From NCBI GenBank assembly GCA_036518955.1, contig DATDMG010000533.1, forward strand, positions 1 through 13,522: a DNA stretch of 13,522 bases. The letters are read 5' to 3'. This stretch comes from DATDMG01 sp036518955 (lineage in GTDB: Bacteria > Actinomycetota > Actinomycetes > Actinomycetales > Kineosporiaceae). The position numbers and the translations under genes are program-made. The number at the start of each line of letters is the position of its first letter. The stretch's first letter is position 1. This document shows positions 7,486 to 13,522 of the stretch, one piece after another. The notes below the pieces were generated by a model. The model was not told the origin of the DNA and searched no databases. It saw nothing but the letters and a program-made list of their open reading frames with translations.

Positions 7486-9180
7486 TCAGCCCGTCGCCGT
7501 GACGGGCACGGCCTCGCCGGTGCGGTGGATGAGGACGGCGGCGATGTCGTCGCTGGCGCCGAGCCCGAGCGGTCCGACGGCGCCCTGCGCGGCAAGGATC
7601 TTGTCGAGCGAGGCGTCGACGTCGTCGCTGGCGTGGTCCGAGAGGTGCGCCGCCAGGGTCGCCAGGCCGTCGTCGAGGCTGCGGGCACGGTCCTCGACCA
7701 GCCCGTCCGTGAACATCAGCAGGTGACCGCCGACGGGGAGTTCGACGACCCGCTCGGGGAACTCGTCGGCGCCCACACCGAGCGGCGTCCCGGCGGGTAG
7801 CGGCACCGGCAGGCAGACGCCGTCCGGACGGCGCAGCAGGGGTGGGAGGTGACCGGCGTTGGAGATCACCATCCTCCCGGTGGTGACGTGGACGACGGCG
7901 TGCAGGGCCGTCGCGAACTGCGGGCCGGCCTCGGCGGCGACCAGGTCGGTGACCTGCCGGTCGAGCAGGTGCAGCACCTGGCCGGGAGGCAGCCCGGCGA
8001 GCGTGCCGGTGCGCATCGCGGAACGGATCTGGCCCATCACCACGGCCGCGTCGATGCCGCGGCCCTCCACGTCGCCCACGCCCACCCCGAGGCGTCCGCC
8101 CGCAAGCCGGACGACGTCCCACCAGTCCCCGCCGACCTCGACGTCGTCCACTCCGGCGAGGTACCGGGCCGCGATCCGCAGCCCGGGGACCGGGGGCGGG
8201 GCAGCGGGCAGGAGCGCCTGCTGCAGCCGGTGGGACAACTCGGCCTGACGATGACGCTGCCGGATGTGCCCGACCGCCACGCCCGCCCGGGCGGCGATGT
8301 CCGTCAGGAGCGGGAGGATCTTCTCGGTGTAGGGCTGCCGGTCCCCGCACGCGATCAGGAGCAGGGCGCCGATCAGGGTTCCGGCCGAGGTGAGCGGAAT
8401 GGCCGCCGTGTTCCGGGCCCGCGCCGCGGACAGCCACGCTCGGGTCGCGTCGTCCTGCACCATCGCGGTAAGCTCGACATCGTTGTCAGGGAAGATCACC
8501 GGGGTGCCGGCGACGAACGACTGGGTGAGTTCGTCGGTCCGGTCGCGGGGTTGCGTCGACCAGGGGAAGGGCCCGAGTGTCGCCAGGGACGCGGCGATGG
8601 AGATCGACTGGGGTGGGCCGGTGAGGGTGAGAGCTCGGGCCTCCCGGACGTCGGGGAGTACGAACACGGCTGCGACGTCGGCCAGTTCTGGCACGAGCGT
8701 GTCGGTCAGGGCCTGCACCGCGGCGGCGGCGTCCGCGGCGGCGTTGACCTCGGCGGTCACCCTGCCCAGCAGCTCCGCCCGGTGGGAGGCCAGCTCCGCC
8801 AGGGCCTCGCCGGTCAGGTCCACCCCCAGGACGACGAGGCCGGTCGGCGGGTCACCGGGCGGCCCGTACGGCACCACCACGGTGCGCATGTACAGTTCGT
8901 CGCCGCACCCGTTGTGGACGCCGAGCCGGTGTCGATCCCGCATCACCGGCGAGCCCGTGGTGAACGCGTGGTCGAGGTCGGCGAGCGAGGCGGAGGCGGT
9001 GCCGGGGAACGCCTCGAGGATCGGCAGGCCGGGCGGGCACGGTCCGAACAGGCCGCGGGACGCGGCGTTCTGGTAGACCACAAGGTGCTGCGGCCCAACC
9101 GTCACCCCGACGACGGCGGGCAGGTACTCCCAGGCGGCGGCCAGCCACCCGAACGTGTCGGCCAGCTGCGACCGGTCCAT
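7486..9180 (-). CDS. PAS-GAF-SpoIIE serine/threonine phosphatase (PP2C family)
   Basis: Cytoplasmic signalling phosphatase of the RsbU/SpoIIE type, which typically dephosphorylates an anti-sigma-factor antagonist. 564 residues. A PAS-like sensor at about 12-128 (PAVVGVTVGPQHLVVYQNAA, 21-40) is followed by a GAF domain at about 140-305 and a phosphatase domain at about 318-552. Metal-binding and catalytic motifs are present: GGDWWD (349-354), GDVEGRG (369-375), NAGH (441-444), TDGLVE (491-496) and SDDIA (543-547). No membrane segment is seen. The ATG at 9180 was chosen because the PAS domain begins there and GGAGG lies 3 nt upstream, an unusually short spacing; an in-frame ATG at 9238 has no SD. 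It lies downstream of a decayed phosphatase in the same orientation. No anti-sigma or antagonist gene is in the window, so its partner is unknown. Confidence 0.92.
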   Translation of the reverse strand: MDRSQLADTFGWLAAAWEYLPAVVGVTVGPQHLVVYQNAASRGLFGPCPPGLPILEAFPGTASASLADLDHAFTTGSPVMRDRHRLGVHNGCGDELYMRTVVVPYGPPGDPPTGLVVLGVDLTGEALAELASHRAELLGRVTAEVNAAADAAAAVQALTDTLVPELADVAAVFVLPDVREARALTLTGPPQSISIAASLATLGPFPWSTQPRDRTDELTQSFVAGTPVIFPDNDVELTAMVQDDATRAWLSAARARNTAAIPLTSAGTLIGALLLIACGDRQPYTEKILPLLTDIAARAGVAVGHIRQRHRQAELSHRLQQALLPAAPPPVPGLRIAARYLAGVDDVEVGGDWWDVVRLAGGRLGVGVGDVEGRGIDAAVVMGQIRSAMRTGTLAGLPPGQVLHLLDRQVTDLVAAEAGPQFATALHAVVHVTTGRMVISNAGHLPPLLRRPDGVCLPVPLPAGTPLGVGADEFPERVVELPVGGHLLMFTDGLVEDRARSLDDGLATLAAHLSDHASDDVDASLDKILAAQGAVGPLGLGASDDIAAVLIHRTGEAVPVTATG

Positions 9181-9188
9181 TTCCCTCC

Positions 9189-9217
9189 GTCCATCCCCAC
9201 CGGGGACGGGGATGGAC
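9189..9217 (-). promoter_or_regulatory. Strong hairpin abutting the SpoIIE phosphatase SD
   Basis: GTCCATCCCC (9189-9198) and GGGGATGGAC (9208-9217) form a perfect 10-bp stem with a 9-nt loop. On the minus strand it begins 8 nt after the pseudogene stop, and its 3' arm ends directly before the GGAGG of the phosphatase gene. It could be a terminator for the upstream relic or a structure influencing ribosome access. Confidence 0.55.
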
Positions 9218-9224
9218 GCGAACG

Positions 9225-9919
9225 CTACCGGCACCATGCGGCCGCGCTCAACGCGCGTCGTCCGCGTCGGCCGTCGGGGAAGGCCCCGTCGGGCCCCCGG
9301 GCCTCGGTGAGCCCGTCGGTGTACAGCAGAACCCGGTCGCCCGGTTCCAGGTTCTCCCGGCCGACCTGGGCGGGATCGACGTCGAACGGCAGGCCGAGCG
9401 GGAGGTCGGGCGCGGTCTCCAGCGCCTTCACCATCCGGCGGCGCAGGAGCAGCGGCGGAGGGTGGCCGGCATCGAGCCAGCGGAACGTGCCGGTGCTCAC
9501 GTCCAGCCACGTCAGCACGGCGGTGACGAACCGCTCGCCGCCGAAGGCGGCCACTCTCGCCTCGTTGGTCCCGGCGTAGGTGCCCGCGAGGTCGAGCCGG
9601 CCACGGCGGCAGTTGCGGTAGGCCGAGACGGCGACCGTCGCGGTCACCGCCGCGGTGAGGCCGTGGCCCATCGCGTCGAACACCGCGAGCTGGGCCACCG
9701 AGTCGTTGACCGCGTAGTCGAAGCTGTCGCCGCCGGCGTTGTCGGCGGGTTCCAGGGCGCCGGCGATCAGCAGATCCTCGCCCGCGAAGGTCCCCGGCGG
9801 AAGCAGCCGAGCGCGGCAGCCCCTCGGGCGACCACTGCGGAGAGCTGGTGGGCCTGGGACAGGTGCGTCGCGTCCAGCAGGTCGAGCAGGGCTTCGGCGG
9901 CGACCTCGTCCATGCTCAT
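9225..9919 (-). pseudogene. Decayed SpoIIE-type phosphatase (internal deletion, frameshift and C-terminal truncation)
   Basis: Remains of a second PP2C/SpoIIE phosphatase. The 5' piece starts at ATG 9919 (MSMDEVAAEALLDLLDATHL) and runs about 40 codons in a typical N-terminal region, then meets a stop at 9767 in its own frame. In another frame, from about 9806, the sequence resumes in the phosphatase domain: LLPPGTFAGEDLLIAGALEP, then GGDSFDY, DAMGHG, AGHPPPLLL and LLYTDGLTEAR. By comparison with the family as I know it, a sizeable sensor segment (roughly 100 codons) between these pieces is gone. After TEARGPDGAF the usual C-terminal helices are also absent and the frame stops at 9225. A 157-residue product from ATG 9698 would lack the first metal motif (GGD). 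Functional loss is therefore likely. Confidence 0.75.
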
Positions 9920-10007
9920 GCTGGGTTCACGCTCCTGCGGTAGCCGCCCCCGGCGGCAGCTTGACGGGTACCGGTGGCGCGGCATGGTTCCGGTCGGGAC
10001 GTACCCC

Positions 10008-10023
10008 TTCCCGGATCCGGGAA
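10008..10023 (-). terminator. Palindromic hairpin downstream of the esterase gene
   Basis: TTCCCGGATCCGGGAA is a 16-bp perfect palindrome (6-bp stem with a GATC loop) starting 12 nt after the esterase stop, flanked by CCCC and GGGG that may pair further. It is a plausible terminator for the esterase transcript. The rest of the 115-nt gap up to the pseudogene start shows no gene. Confidence 0.5.
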
Positions 10024-10034
10024 ACCCGAGGGGG

Positions 10035-10955
10035 TCAGCCGCGGCCGGGGCCGGCCCCGGGTGCCCCCCAAACGTCGGTGAGCGCGTCGGTCATCAGCTC
10101 CAGGGTGGCGCGCAGCGGCTTCGGGGGGTCGACGTGCGTGTAGGCGTGGTCGACGTCCGGCATCACGTGATGGGTCACCGGAACGCCGGCGGCGGCGAGC
10201 CGGGCCGCGTACCGGTCACCCTCGTCACGCAGCAGGTCGTGGTCTGCGGTGATCACCAGGGCAGGAGGCAGCCCGGCCAGATCGGGCGCCCGCAGCGGAG
10301 AGGCGAGCGGGTCCGTCCGGGTGGCCGGATCGGGCACGTACGCGTTGTCGAAGATCCTGGCCAGGCGGGGAGTGATCAGTGGCCTCGCGGTTCGGGCGGT
10401 CTTGGTGGCAGGATCCGTCGCCAGGTCGAGCGGCGGGTGGTTGAGGATCTGGAGCACCGGTCTGAACGTGCCGCGGTCGCGTGCGGCCAGGCAGAGCCCG
10501 GCAGCAAGGTTGCCGCCCGCGCTCTGCCCGCCGACGGCGAGCCGGGCGCCGTCCCAGCCACGCTCCGGCCCGCTGCGGGCCACCCACGCGGCGACGCCGA
10601 ACGCCTGCCGGGGGGCGACCGGGAAGGGCCGCTGCGGGGCGACGTCGTAGTCGACGTTCACCACCACGCACCCGGTCCGGGCCACCAGCGCGCGGCAGAT
10701 GTGGTCGTCGAACTCGGGATGCCGGATGAGGAAGCCCCCGCCGTGGAAGTTGACGTACACCGGCGGGAGTGGGGCTGCCGGTGCGGGGGACGGTCGGTAG
10801 ACGGCGGCGCGGACGGCGCCCGCCTCGGTGGGGATCTCGACGGGCTGCGGAGCGGGCAGGTCGGCGCCGGCGATCAGCAGCGACGCCGGCGGCTGCATCA
10901 GGCGCGGCATCACGACCTGCACGACGTGCGCCGCGATCCGGTCCGTGACCGCCAT
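10035..10955 (-). CDS. Alpha/beta hydrolase, HSL-type (fold-3) esterase
   Basis: Carboxylesterase or lipase of the hormone-sensitive-lipase family, hydrolysing short to medium acyl esters in the cytoplasm. 306 residues, usual for the family. The oxyanion-hole motif HGGGF is at 71-75, the nucleophile elbow GQSAG at 143-147 with Ser145, the acid D240 in ADHDLLRDEG, and the base H270 in DVDHAYTH. There is no signal peptide. The ATG at 10955 has GGAG 5 nt upstream; an in-frame ATG at 10994 adds a cysteine-rich extension without support. Divergent from the TetR-like gene with an inverted repeat between them, so it is probably under that regulator's control. The substrate is unknown. Confidence 0.92.
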   Translation of the reverse strand: MAVTDRIAAHVVQVVMPRLMQPPASLLIAGADLPAPQPVEIPTEAGAVRAAVYRPSPAPAAPLPPVYVNFHGGGFLIRHPEFDDHICRALVARTGCVVVNVDYDVAPQRPFPVAPRQAFGVAAWVARSGPERGWDGARLAVGGQSAGGNLAAGLCLAARDRGTFRPVLQILNHPPLDLATDPATKTARTARPLITPRLARIFDNAYVPDPATRTDPLASPLRAPDLAGLPPALVITADHDLLRDEGDRYAARLAAAGVPVTHHVMPDVDHAYTHVDPPKPLRATLELMTDALTDVWGAPGAGPGRG

Positions 10956-11018
10956 GCTCGCTCCACTCCGGCACGTCGGGCATGCCCTTGGCACCAGCCG
11001 AGCGGGTGCGTGGATTTT

Positions 11019-11040
11019 CTACGTAGTGCCGCGAACGTAG
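11019..11040. promoter_or_regulatory. Candidate TetR operator between the esterase and its regulator
   Basis: CTACGT (11019-11024) and ACGTAG (11035-11040) form a 22-bp inverted repeat with a 10-bp centre; the left part also contains the 8-bp palindrome CTACGTAG (11019-11026). It lies in the 111-bp divergent spacer next to an AT-rich TTTT stretch, where both promoters must be. Size and symmetry fit a TetR-family site. Confidence 0.5.
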
Positions 11041-11066
11041 GCTGAGGCCGAGGAGGTGTCAATGGG

Positions 11067-11888
11067 GTGGGGGCGCTGACCGGCAGGGCAGGGAGCGCAC
11101 CAGCGGGAGGCCGCACGGCGGCCGCGCGCCCACGGCGCACGGTCGCGCAGACCCGGGAGCTCCTCCTGCGCGCCGGCGTCGACCTGCTCCGGGATCGGGC
11201 CGGCGAGGCCGGCGACAGCGTGGTCGCGGTGGCGCTCGCGCACGTGCGCTTCACCCAGGTGGCCGAGCGCGCCACGGTCCTGGTCCGGGCCGAGAGCGGT
11301 GATCCGGACACCCCGGCCGTGACCACCGGTGCGCTCTACAACCTGTGGCCGAACCAGACGGATTTCCAGGCCGATCTGCTGTTCCACGTCGCCGAGCTCC
11401 AGTCCGCGCTGGTGCCCGACCTGGCGGAGAGCACGGTCCGCTTCCGGCAGGCGTCGGCCAGGTCCGAACCGCTGGACGCCGTCCTGGCCGAGCTGGTCGA
11501 CCAGGTGCACCGGCACTACCGGGAGGACGCGATCTTCCGGATCGAGCTCGGCTTCCTGATCAGTGCCTGCGACCGACGCGTCCAGCAGGCACTGGCGCAT
11601 CGGCACGAGGCCTTCGCGGCCGGGGCCGACCGGGCGTGGCAGGCCCTGCTGGACGCCTACGGCAGGCGGCTGCGGCCGCCGTACCGGATCCGCCACCTGA
11701 CGAACGCGGTGGCCGCCTGCCTGATCGGTGCCGTCGTCCTCTGGTATGCCGATCCGGCGTGCGTGGCCGATCCCGCTGATCCGGCCGGCCGGGACGCCGC
11801 GCCGGATCCTGGCGGGCAGCCCGGACGCAGCCTGACGGCGCGCGCCGTCCAGGCGCTCTTCGACGCCCTGACCGAGCGCACCGACTGA
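11067..11888 (+). CDS. TetR/AcrR-like transcriptional regulator with extended DNA-binding domain
   Basis: DNA-binding regulator, 273 residues, longer than the roughly 200 of most TetR proteins. The N-terminal region (about 27-108) ends in TTGALYNLWPNQTDFQADLL (86-105), matching the recognition-helix end of TetR domains. The segment before it (VALAHVRFTQVAERATVLV, 55-73, then an acidic turn) is about 20 residues longer than standard. A helical ligand domain follows (about 109-225), then a Pro/Asp-rich stretch (about 230-252) and a last helix. The GTG at 11067 is 10 nt from AGGAGG (11051-11056), a long spacing; an ATG at 11062 has ideal spacing but reads MGWGR and stops. Divergent from the esterase, which it probably represses. 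Confidence 0.82.
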   Translation: MGALTGRAGSAPAGGRTAAARPRRTVAQTRELLLRAGVDLLRDRAGEAGDSVVAVALAHVRFTQVAERATVLVRAESGDPDTPAVTTGALYNLWPNQTDFQADLLFHVAELQSALVPDLAESTVRFRQASARSEPLDAVLAELVDQVHRHYREDAIFRIELGFLISACDRRVQQALAHRHEAFAAGADRAWQALLDAYGRRLRPPYRIRHLTNAVAACLIGAVVLWYADPACVADPADPAGRDAAPDPGGQPGRSLTARAVQALFDALTERTD

Positions 11889-11889
11889 G

Positions 11890-11928
11890 CCGGCGCCGTG
11901 CCGAGCGCTGGCGCGGTCACGGCGCCGG
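11890..11928. terminator. Bidirectional hairpin terminator between convergent genes
   Basis: CCGGCGCCGTG (11890-11900) and CACGGCGCCGG (11918-11928) form a perfect 11-bp stem with a 17-nt loop, in the 45-nt space between the TetR stop and the methyltransferase stop. It serves both convergent transcripts. There is no U-tract on either side. Confidence 0.75.
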
Positions 11929-11933
11929 TCGGT

Positions 11934-13040
11934 TCACCGCCAGACGTCGGCCGCGATCGCCACCACGTGACGTAGCTTGGCCCACTGTTCGTCCTCGGTC
12001 ATGATGTTGCCGTGAGCCGTCGACGAGAAGCCGCACTGGGGGCTCAGGCACAGCCGGTCGAGGGGCACGTAGCGGGCCGCCGCGTCGATCCTGGCCGTGA
12101 CCTCGTCGGCCGGCTCGAGCCGCGGGAACTTGCTGGTGATCAAACCGAGCACCACGGTCTTCTGCGACGGCACGAAGCGCAGCGGGGTGAAGTCGCCCGA
12201 CCGTTCGTCGTCGTACTCGAGGAAGTAGGCGTCCACCTCGAGCTCGCTGAACAGCACCTCGGCGACCGGCTCGTAGCCGCCGCTGGCGAAGAACGTGCTG
12301 CGGAAGTTGCCGCGGCAGAGGTGGATGCCGACCGTCAGGTCGTCGGGGCGGCCCTGGAGGGCGGCATTGATCAGCGCGGAATAGGTCCGCGGCAGCTCGT
12401 CCGGATCGTCGCCCCGCTCGATCGCCCCCTGCCGCATGCCCGGGTCGCACAGGTAGGCGAGGTTGGTGTCGTCGAGCTGGAGGTACCGGCACCCCGCCGC
12501 GTACAGCGCGGAGATCTCGTCCCGGTAGACCTGCGCGAGGTCGTCGAAGAAGAGGTCGAGGTCGGGGTAGGAGCGGATGTCGATTCCGGCCCGACCTCCG
12601 CGGAAGTGGGCCATGGTCGGTGAGGGGATCGCCACCTTGGGAAGGCACCCCTCGGGGGTGTGGGCGGCGACGAACTCGTAGTCGGCGACCTGGATGGGAT
12701 GGTCGTGGCTGAGCTTGCCGGTGACCGTGATCCGTGGCGGCGCCTGGTGGACCGTCTGCTCCGAGTCCGAGGTGGCCGCGATCATGCCCTCGACCGTGAT
12801 GCCCCCGAGCTGCTGCAGGAAGTCGAGGTGGAACCATTCTCGGCGGAACTCTCCGTCGGTGATGCTTCTGACGCCGGTCTCGGCGGCCTTCGGGATCATC
12901 GACGCGATCTCGTGGTCCTCGATCTCGCGCAGACCCGCGGCGTCCAGTTCGCCGGCCCGGAACGAGGCCCGGGCCCGGTGGATCGCCGGAGTGCGCAGCA
13001 GGCTGCCGACATGGTCGGCACGGAACGGGGGACTGACCAT
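11934..13040 (-). CDS. Cobalamin-independent methionine synthase-like methyltransferase (MetE C-domain family, stand-alone)
   Basis: Zinc-dependent methyltransferase related to the catalytic domain of MetE, 368 residues, the size of the B. subtilis YxjG/YxjH group rather than full MetE (about 750). The likely reaction is methyl transfer to homocysteine or a related thiol in the cytoplasm. Start motif FRADHVGSLLR (6-16) is typical. The four zinc ligands align: H240 and C242 (GIHLCRGN), E275 (LEYDDE) and C336 (LSPQCGF). LQLDDTNLAYLCD (187-199) matches the core strand with its conserved aspartates. The ATG at 13040 has GAGGAG 8 nt upstream. The 201-nt region upstream shows no recognisable SAM riboswitch; TTGACG (13130-13125) is a weak -35 candidate. 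It stands alone, convergent with the TetR gene. The methyl donor is not certain. Confidence 0.9.
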   Translation of the reverse strand: MVSPPFRADHVGSLLRTPAIHRARASFRAGELDAAGLREIEDHEIASMIPKAAETGVRSITDGEFRREWFHLDFLQQLGGITVEGMIAATSDSEQTVHQAPPRITVTGKLSHDHPIQVADYEFVAAHTPEGCLPKVAIPSPTMAHFRGGRAGIDIRSYPDLDLFFDDLAQVYRDEISALYAAGCRYLQLDDTNLAYLCDPGMRQGAIERGDDPDELPRTYSALINAALQGRPDDLTVGIHLCRGNFRSTFFASGGYEPVAEVLFSELEVDAYFLEYDDERSGDFTPLRFVPSQKTVVLGLITSKFPRLEPADEVTARIDAAARYVPLDRLCLSPQCGFSSTAHGNIMTEDEQWAKLRHVVAIAADVWR

Positions 13041-13209
13041 GACATGATCTCCTCGTGACGCCGGCTGGTGCCCCGTCGGTCGGTGCCCGCGGCGACGGCA
13101 GATGCTGGTCGAGTGTTCCAGACGCGTCAAGGCACGCCGGTTCGACGTCTCGATCGGCGGCCGTCGTGGATGACCACGGCGGGCGGTGCCCCTCGGCCGG
13201 CCGGCCTCC

Positions 13210-13228
13210 GCCCCGGCGTCCCCGGGGC
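13210..13228 (-). terminator. Possible terminator of the YihY/BrkB gene
   Basis: GCCCCG (13210-13215) pairs with CGGGGC (13223-13228) around a 7-nt loop, 13 nt after the stop of the YihY-like gene on the minus strand. It is GC-only without a U-tract; the surrounding DNA is GC-rich enough for chance pairing. Confidence 0.4.
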
Positions 13229-13241
13229 CGTGAACGGGACG

Positions 13242-13522
13242 CTACGGATGACCGGTCCGGTCCGCGTCCGTCGGCCGCGGGGCCGTCCCGGGGCCGGGCG
13301 ACGTCGGCGCGTCCACGTCGAACTCGACGTCGACGCGTTGCTCCGGACGACGGGTCTCGGCCTGGGCGGCGGACCGCAGGTAGGTCTCGTCCGCGCTCGT
13401 CAAGGGCGGCTGGGCCAGGCCGCGGGGCCACAGGTGCCGGGCGCGGACGACGTCCAGTTCGAGGACGTACACCGTCACGGTCGCCTGCAGCGCGAACCAG
13501 GCGAGCAGGCCGAGGACGATCG
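13242..13522 (-). CDS. YihY/virulence factor BrkB family membrane protein (partial, C-terminus only)
   Basis: The last 92 residues of an inner-membrane protein of unclear function; the N-terminal part lies beyond the window. The visible part begins in the final transmembrane helix (IVLGLLAWFALQATVTVYVLELDVV). The typical cytoplasmic tail follows: ARHLWPRGLAQPPLTSADET, then a RRPEQRVDVEFD stretch and a Pro/Thr-rich end. The RxLWPR...PPLT pattern is characteristic of actinobacterial YihY/BrkB proteins. Same strand as the methyltransferase, 201 nt upstream of it, so co-transcription is possible but not required. Confidence 0.85.
   Translation of the reverse strand, partial: IVLGLLAWFALQATVTVYVLELDVVRARHLWPRGLAQPPLTSADETYLRSAAQAETRRPEQRVDVEFDVDAPTSPGPGTAPRPTDADRTGHP

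Noticed and set aside
7849..9579. Long plus-strand open frame antisense to the SpoIIE phosphatase
   Set aside because: Shadow frame: no recognisable domain, while the opposite strand has PAS, GAF and phosphatase motifs.
9225..9698. A functional 157-residue phosphatase starting at ATG 9698
   Set aside because: It would lack the first metal-binding motif (GGD, just upstream) and the C-terminal helices; the upstream in-frame codons continue the family sequence, so this is a fragment.
9462..11045. Long plus-strand open frame antisense to the pseudogene and esterase
   Set aside because: Shadow composition, and the esterase catalytic motifs are on the minus strand.
13041..13241. SAM riboswitch upstream of the MetE-like gene
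   Set aside because: I looked for the conserved core of SAM-I/IV and SAM-II leaders and did not find it; only short GC hairpins are present.

Overview
The window is very GC-rich, uses GTG starts and strong purine-rich Shine-Dalgarno (SD) sites, and has densely packed genes on both strands. The families present (single-domain sugar ABC ATPase, PAS/GAF/SpoIIE phosphatase, actinobacterial-type D-Ala-D-Ala carboxypeptidase with a KNG box, YihY/BrkB protein) point to a soil-type actinobacterium, perhaps Frankia/Geodermatophilus-like. The genus cannot be fixed from sequence alone. No rRNA, tRNA, CRISPR array, transposase or phage gene was seen.

Layout. (1) 1-2640, minus strand: a CUT2-type sugar importer operon, permease > ATPase > lipoprotein binding protein, the last cut by the window edge. 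It is divergent from a GntR/FCD regulator (2705-3436, plus). The 160-bp intergenic region holds a plausible promoter and a palindromic operator candidate. (2) 3572-4876, plus: an NDH-2-like FAD/NAD(P) oxidoreductase followed by a GC-rich hairpin. (3) 4877-5478: a gap of about 600 bp, partly AT-richer than its surroundings, with hairpins, a 7-codon mini-ORF and a possible 44-residue membrane peptide. (4) 5479-6081, plus: an unrecognised six-helix membrane protein, convergent with a secreted S11 carboxypeptidase (6126-7334, minus). (5) 7486-9919, minus: an intact PAS-GAF-SpoIIE phosphatase directly downstream of a decayed second SpoIIE-type phosphatase, which has an internal deletion with frameshift and a lost C-terminus. 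(6) 10035-11888: an HSL-type esterase divergent from a TetR-like regulator, with an inverted repeat between them. (7) 11934-13040, minus: a stand-alone MetE C-domain-like methyltransferase, convergent with the TetR gene across a strong hairpin. (8) 13242-13522, minus: the C-terminal end of a YihY/BrkB membrane protein.

The units look like independent metabolic, envelope and signalling genes, each with local regulation, rather than one pathway. I did not find a convincing new multi-gene system. The most noteworthy points are the phosphatase pseudogene beside its intact relative, the GntR and TetR operator candidates, the structured region at 4940-5335, and several hairpins that abut or cover ribosome binding sites.
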